Below, piece by piece: positions 5,249-6,823 of a DNA stretch of 6,823 bases (positions are counted from its first letter, which is position 1; every line of letters starts with the position of its first letter). The notes beneath the pieces are model-generated. The model worked only from the letters and a program-made list of their open reading frames with translations. It did not search any database and was not told where the DNA came from. A program made the translations under genes and the position numbers. Source of the stretch: Blastococcus sp. (GTDB taxonomy: Bacteria; Actinomycetota; Actinomycetes; Mycobacteriales; Geodermatophilaceae); the NCBI GenBank assembly GCA_025963345.1, contig JAOPUS010000052.1:1-6823 (forward strand), read 5' to 3'.

Positions 5249-5728
5249 CGCCGCGGCGAACTCGGCGATCTGCTGGGCGATCTCCGGGTGCCGGCGTTGC
5301 AGCAGCGAGGCGTCGCCGCGCTCGAACTCGTCGTCGGCGACGCCCGGCCACGACGTGGTGCCCAGCAGCGCGCACACCCCGCCGTCCTCCAGCCTGGCGA
5401 CATGGAAGGTCCCGGCCGGGATGAACAGCTGCGGACGCATGCCGTACTCCAGCTCGGAGCCGACCACGACCGTCCTGGCCGCCCCGTCGTCCGGGAGGAG
5501 CAGTACCTCGAGCGCGTCGCCCGCATAGTGGTGATAGATCTGGTCGGACTGGATGCGGTGCAGCGCGACCCCTGCGTCCGGGGTGATCAGGAAGTACAGC
5601 GCCTGGCCGATGGTCCGCGGGACGGCCGAGCCGGGGGCCACCTCCAGCGGGCTGAGGTAGGTCGACGCCATGTAGCCGCACGTGCCGCGCTCGAGGCCGA
5701 GCAACTCGATGATCTGCTCCGGTGTCAT
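5246..5728 (-). CDS. Cupin_5 (DUF985) family protein
   Basis: A 160-aa protein with the full DUF985 pattern: IIELLGLERGTCGYMASTY at the N-terminus, TIGQALYFLITP (39-50), ALHRIQSDQIYHHYAGDALEVLLL (55-78), RPQLFIPAGTFHVARL (98-113) and LLGTTSWPG...DDEFERGD (121-139). The family forms a small beta-barrel cupin, usually dimeric, of uncertain function. The usual HR(x)xxDE(x)WH box here reads HRIQSDQIYHH, so the acidic residue after Asp62 is Gln63, and Trp is Tyr65. His57, His66 and His109 remain as possible ligands. The ATG at 5728 is chosen because GGGAG lies six bases upstream and the family begins here; the frame stays open to 6313 but the upstream part is not cupin-like. Divergent from the tautomerase gene, convergent with the other cupin. 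Confidence 0.9.
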   Translation of the reverse strand: MTPEQIIELLGLERGTCGYMASTYLSPLEVAPGSAVPRTIGQALYFLITPDAGVALHRIQSDQIYHHYAGDALEVLLLPDDGAARTVVVGSELEYGMRPQLFIPAGTFHVARLEDGGVCALLGTTSWPGVADDEFERGDASLLQRRHPEIAQQIAEFAAA

Positions 5729-5774
5729 CCGGCTCTCCCGGTCGCCGCTGGATCCCCCGTCCGGCCCTGAGTCT

Positions 5775-5792
5775 GACCGGGACTGTCCGGTC
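5775..5792. repeat. Inverted repeat in Cupin_5 / tautomerase divergent region
   Basis: GACCGG-GACTGT-CCGGTC: perfect six-base arms and a six-base spacer, centred about 56 bp upstream of the Cupin_5 start. It has the size of a dimeric-repressor site and could be the target of the adjacent regulator, but no family-specific consensus is recognisable. Confidence 0.35.
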
Positions 5793-5865
5793 CGAGAAGG
5801 TCGCCGGGTGTCCCGCGATACGTCCGGCAGCGCACACGCCCCCTCACACGCCGTCCGCGCAAGGT

Positions 5866-5908
5866 CCTCCTCGCCGGCCGGAACCTCCGGCCCGCGACCG
5901 AGGAGGTT
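5866..5908 (+). promoter_or_regulatory. Leader hairpin able to sequester the tautomerase ribosome site
   Basis: The Shine-Dalgarno GAGGAGG (5900-5906) lies five bases before the ATG. Two upstream segments complement it perfectly: CCTCCTCG (5866-5873) pairs with CGAGGAGG (5899-5906) over eight bases, and AACCTCC (5882-5888) pairs with GGAGGTT (5902-5908) over seven. Inside the first pairing sits a hairpin GGCCGG-AACCT-CCGGCC (5876-5892), whose loop and 3' arm contain the second anti-Shine-Dalgarno. The alternatives are mutually exclusive, as in translational switches. Whether the transcript includes this DNA is unknown because no promoter was recognised. Confidence 0.5.
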
Positions 5909-5911
5909 GAC

Positions 5912-6139
5912 ATGCCGTTCGTGTCGGTGAAGGTGATCGAAGGCGTGTTCGACGAGAGCCGCAAGCGGCAGATCGTCGAGCAGGTGACCGAAGCGATGGT
6001 CCGCGTGGAGGGAGAGGCGATGCGTCCCGTCACGTGGGTCGTCGTCGAGGAGGTCCGCAGCGGCGACTGGGGCATCGGCGGCCGCGCCATGACCACGGAG
6101 GACGTGCTGGCCCTCGCGGGCTCGGCACCGGTGGGGTGA
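5912..6139 (+). CDS. 4-oxalocrotonate tautomerase-family protein
   Basis: A 75-aa member of the tautomerase superfamily with the short 4-OT beta-alpha-beta fold. ATG is followed directly by CCG, giving the N-terminal catalytic Pro after Met removal (PFVSVKVIEGVF). Counting Pro as 1, Arg37 and Trp52 in the VEEVRSGDWGIGG segment correspond in position to the active-site Arg39 and aromatic residue 50 of classical 4-OT. The helix FDESRKRQIVEQVTEAM and strand TWVVVEEV complete the unit; a C-terminal helix (TTEDVLALAG) follows. Members ketonise unsaturated dicarboxylates from aromatic catabolism or have other tautomerase or dehalogenase activity; no meta-cleavage genes are visible here, so the pathway is open. 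It hexamerises in relatives. The stop overlaps the GTG of the regulator gene (GTGA), so the two are probably co-translated. A strong ribosome site lies in a potential hairpin. Confidence 0.93.
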   Translation: MPFVSVKVIEGVFDESRKRQIVEQVTEAMVRVEGEAMRPVTWVVVEEVRSGDWGIGGRAMTTEDVLALAGSAPVG

Positions 6140-6823
6140 ACGCGGCGGGCGCGACCTGTGTGCGGCTGCTCGGGCGGCCGCGGCTTCAGCGCGCCGGTCA
6201 GGCCCTGCCGCCACCGCAGGGCCGCAAGGCCTGGGCACTCCTGGCCCTGCTCGTGCTGTCCCCCGCCGCGCCGAGCCGCCGGCAGGTCGCCGAGCTCCTC
6301 TTCGGCGAGGCACAGGACCCGCTCGCCGCGCTGCGCTGGAGCACGGCCGCGCTGCGCCGCGCCCTGGGCGGTGCAGGGTCCCTCGGCGGTGACCCGCTGG
6401 TGCTCACCTGGGCGGACGGCGTCGAGGTCGACGCCGTCCTCCTGGGACGCGGCACCTGGCGACCGGGCTTCGACGGCGAGCTCCTCGAGGGGCTCGCCCT
6501 GGCCGACAGCCCCGGCTTCGAGACCTGGCTGCTCGTGGAGCGCCGCCGGCTGTCCGCGGCGGCCGACGCGCAGCTCCGCGAGAGCGCGGTCGCGGCGCTC
6601 GCGGACGGCCGGGCCGGCGAGGCGGCGACCCTGGCCGGCCGGCTCGCCGTCCGGGCACCGTATGAGGAGGAGGCCCAGGCGCTGCTGGCCCGCAGCCTCG
6701 TCGCGGCGGGGGACGTCGTGTCCGCCCGCGCGCACGTCGCGGCGACCACCGCACGGTTCCGGCGGGAGCTCGGCCAGGCGCCGTCGCCGTCCCTGCTCGC
6801 TGCCGCCGCGCTCCCCTCGGGTC
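6136..6823 (+). CDS. BTAD/SARP-like transcriptional regulator, 3' end beyond window
   Basis: 229 codons are visible with no stop. The first ~95 residues form an OmpR-type winged helix as in SARP regulators: VRLLGRPRLQR (9-19), GRKAWALLALLVLSPAAPSRRQVAELLF (29-56) where a single domain repeats the usual 'R..LLA.L.L.....S...L...LW' pattern, then ALRWSTAALRRALG (64-78) as the recognition helix region and LVLTWADGVEVDAVLL (88-103). A bacterial transcriptional activation domain (BTAD, TPR-like helices) follows from about 115: ELLEGLALADSPGFETWLLVERRRL, then GEAATLAGRLAVRAPYEEEAQALLARSLVAAGD and ARFRRELGQAPSPSL. Full members range from ~250 aa to large proteins with ATPase or TPR domains; which one this is lies beyond the end. 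GTG at 6136 overlaps the tautomerase stop; GTG at 6160 is an alternative start. It may regulate the tautomerase and neighbouring genes; this is inference from the coupling. Confidence 0.88.
   Translation, partial: MNAAGATCVRLLGRPRLQRAGQALPPPQGRKAWALLALLVLSPAAPSRRQVAELLFGEAQDPLAALRWSTAALRRALGGAGSLGGDPLVLTWADGVEVDAVLLGRGTWRPGFDGELLEGLALADSPGFETWLLVERRRLSAAADAQLRESAVAALADGRAGEAATLAGRLAVRAPYEEEAQALLARSLVAAGDVVSARAHVAATTARFRRELGQAPSPSLLAAAALPSG

Noticed and set aside
4678..5526. Upstream part of the 366-codon minus-strand frame that ends in the CxxC protein
   Set aside because: From 4801 on it is antisense to the cupin gene and Cupin_5 shadow, with no domain-like sequence. Only the last 83-100 codons look like a protein.
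4801..5728. The two adjacent cupins as a tandem duplication
   Set aside because: They belong to different cupin families with different motif spacing and lengths, and lie on opposite strands.
5729..6313. N-terminal extension of the Cupin_5 frame
   Set aside because: The extension is antisense to the tautomerase and regulator genes. The family start and a ribosome site are at 5728.

Overview
This is GC-rich bacterial DNA (by eye about 70% G+C, third codon positions almost all G or C). GTG starts, leaderless-looking promoters and gene families typical of Actinobacteria (DUF5335, BTAD/SARP-type regulator, B-type DyP peroxidase) all point to an actinobacterium. A Geodermatophilaceae-like soil organism would fit, but that is a guess from style, not from a marker gene. 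There is no rRNA, tRNA, CRISPR array, transposase, integrase or phage gene. The window looks chromosomal, holding small redox and metabolite-handling genes.

Layout, left to right: the 3' part of an Old Yellow Enzyme-type flavin oxidoreductase (+); a B-type dye-decolourising peroxidase (-); a DUF5335 protein (+); a compact Gfo/Idh/MocA-type oxidoreductase (-); a YeaE-like aldo/keto reductase (+); a small two-CxxC putative zinc-ribbon protein (-, too short to stand out as an ORF); a single-domain cupin (+); a Cupin_5/DUF985 protein (-); a 4-oxalocrotonate tautomerase-family protein (+); and the 5' part of a BTAD/SARP-like transcriptional regulator (+), which runs off the end. The first nine genes alternate strand without exception. 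Apart from the last pair there are no operons: four convergent junctions (10-56 bp) alternate with four divergent intergenic regions (about 120-210 bp).

The non-coding DNA is where most of the structure lies. Three of the four convergent junctions carry an inverted repeat that includes a stop codon, consistent with compact bidirectional terminators. Two divergent genes (single-domain cupin and Gfo/Idh) have no Shine-Dalgarno but a TANNNT -10 element placed so that the GTG would be the first transcribed codon. The tautomerase gene has a strong Shine-Dalgarno that can pair perfectly with two separate upstream segments, suggesting translational control of the tautomerase-regulator pair, whose stop and start codons overlap.

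Functionally the genes are connected only loosely: flavin ene-reductase, heme peroxidase, aldo/keto reductase (methylglyoxal-type), NAD(P) oxidoreductase, cupins and tautomerase would all fit handling of reactive carbonyls, quinones, peroxides or aromatic breakdown products. No single pathway can be read from the sequence. I see no clear new multi-gene system; the best leads are the leader structure of the tautomerase-regulator pair, the small zinc-ribbon-like gene, and the strictly alternating architecture.
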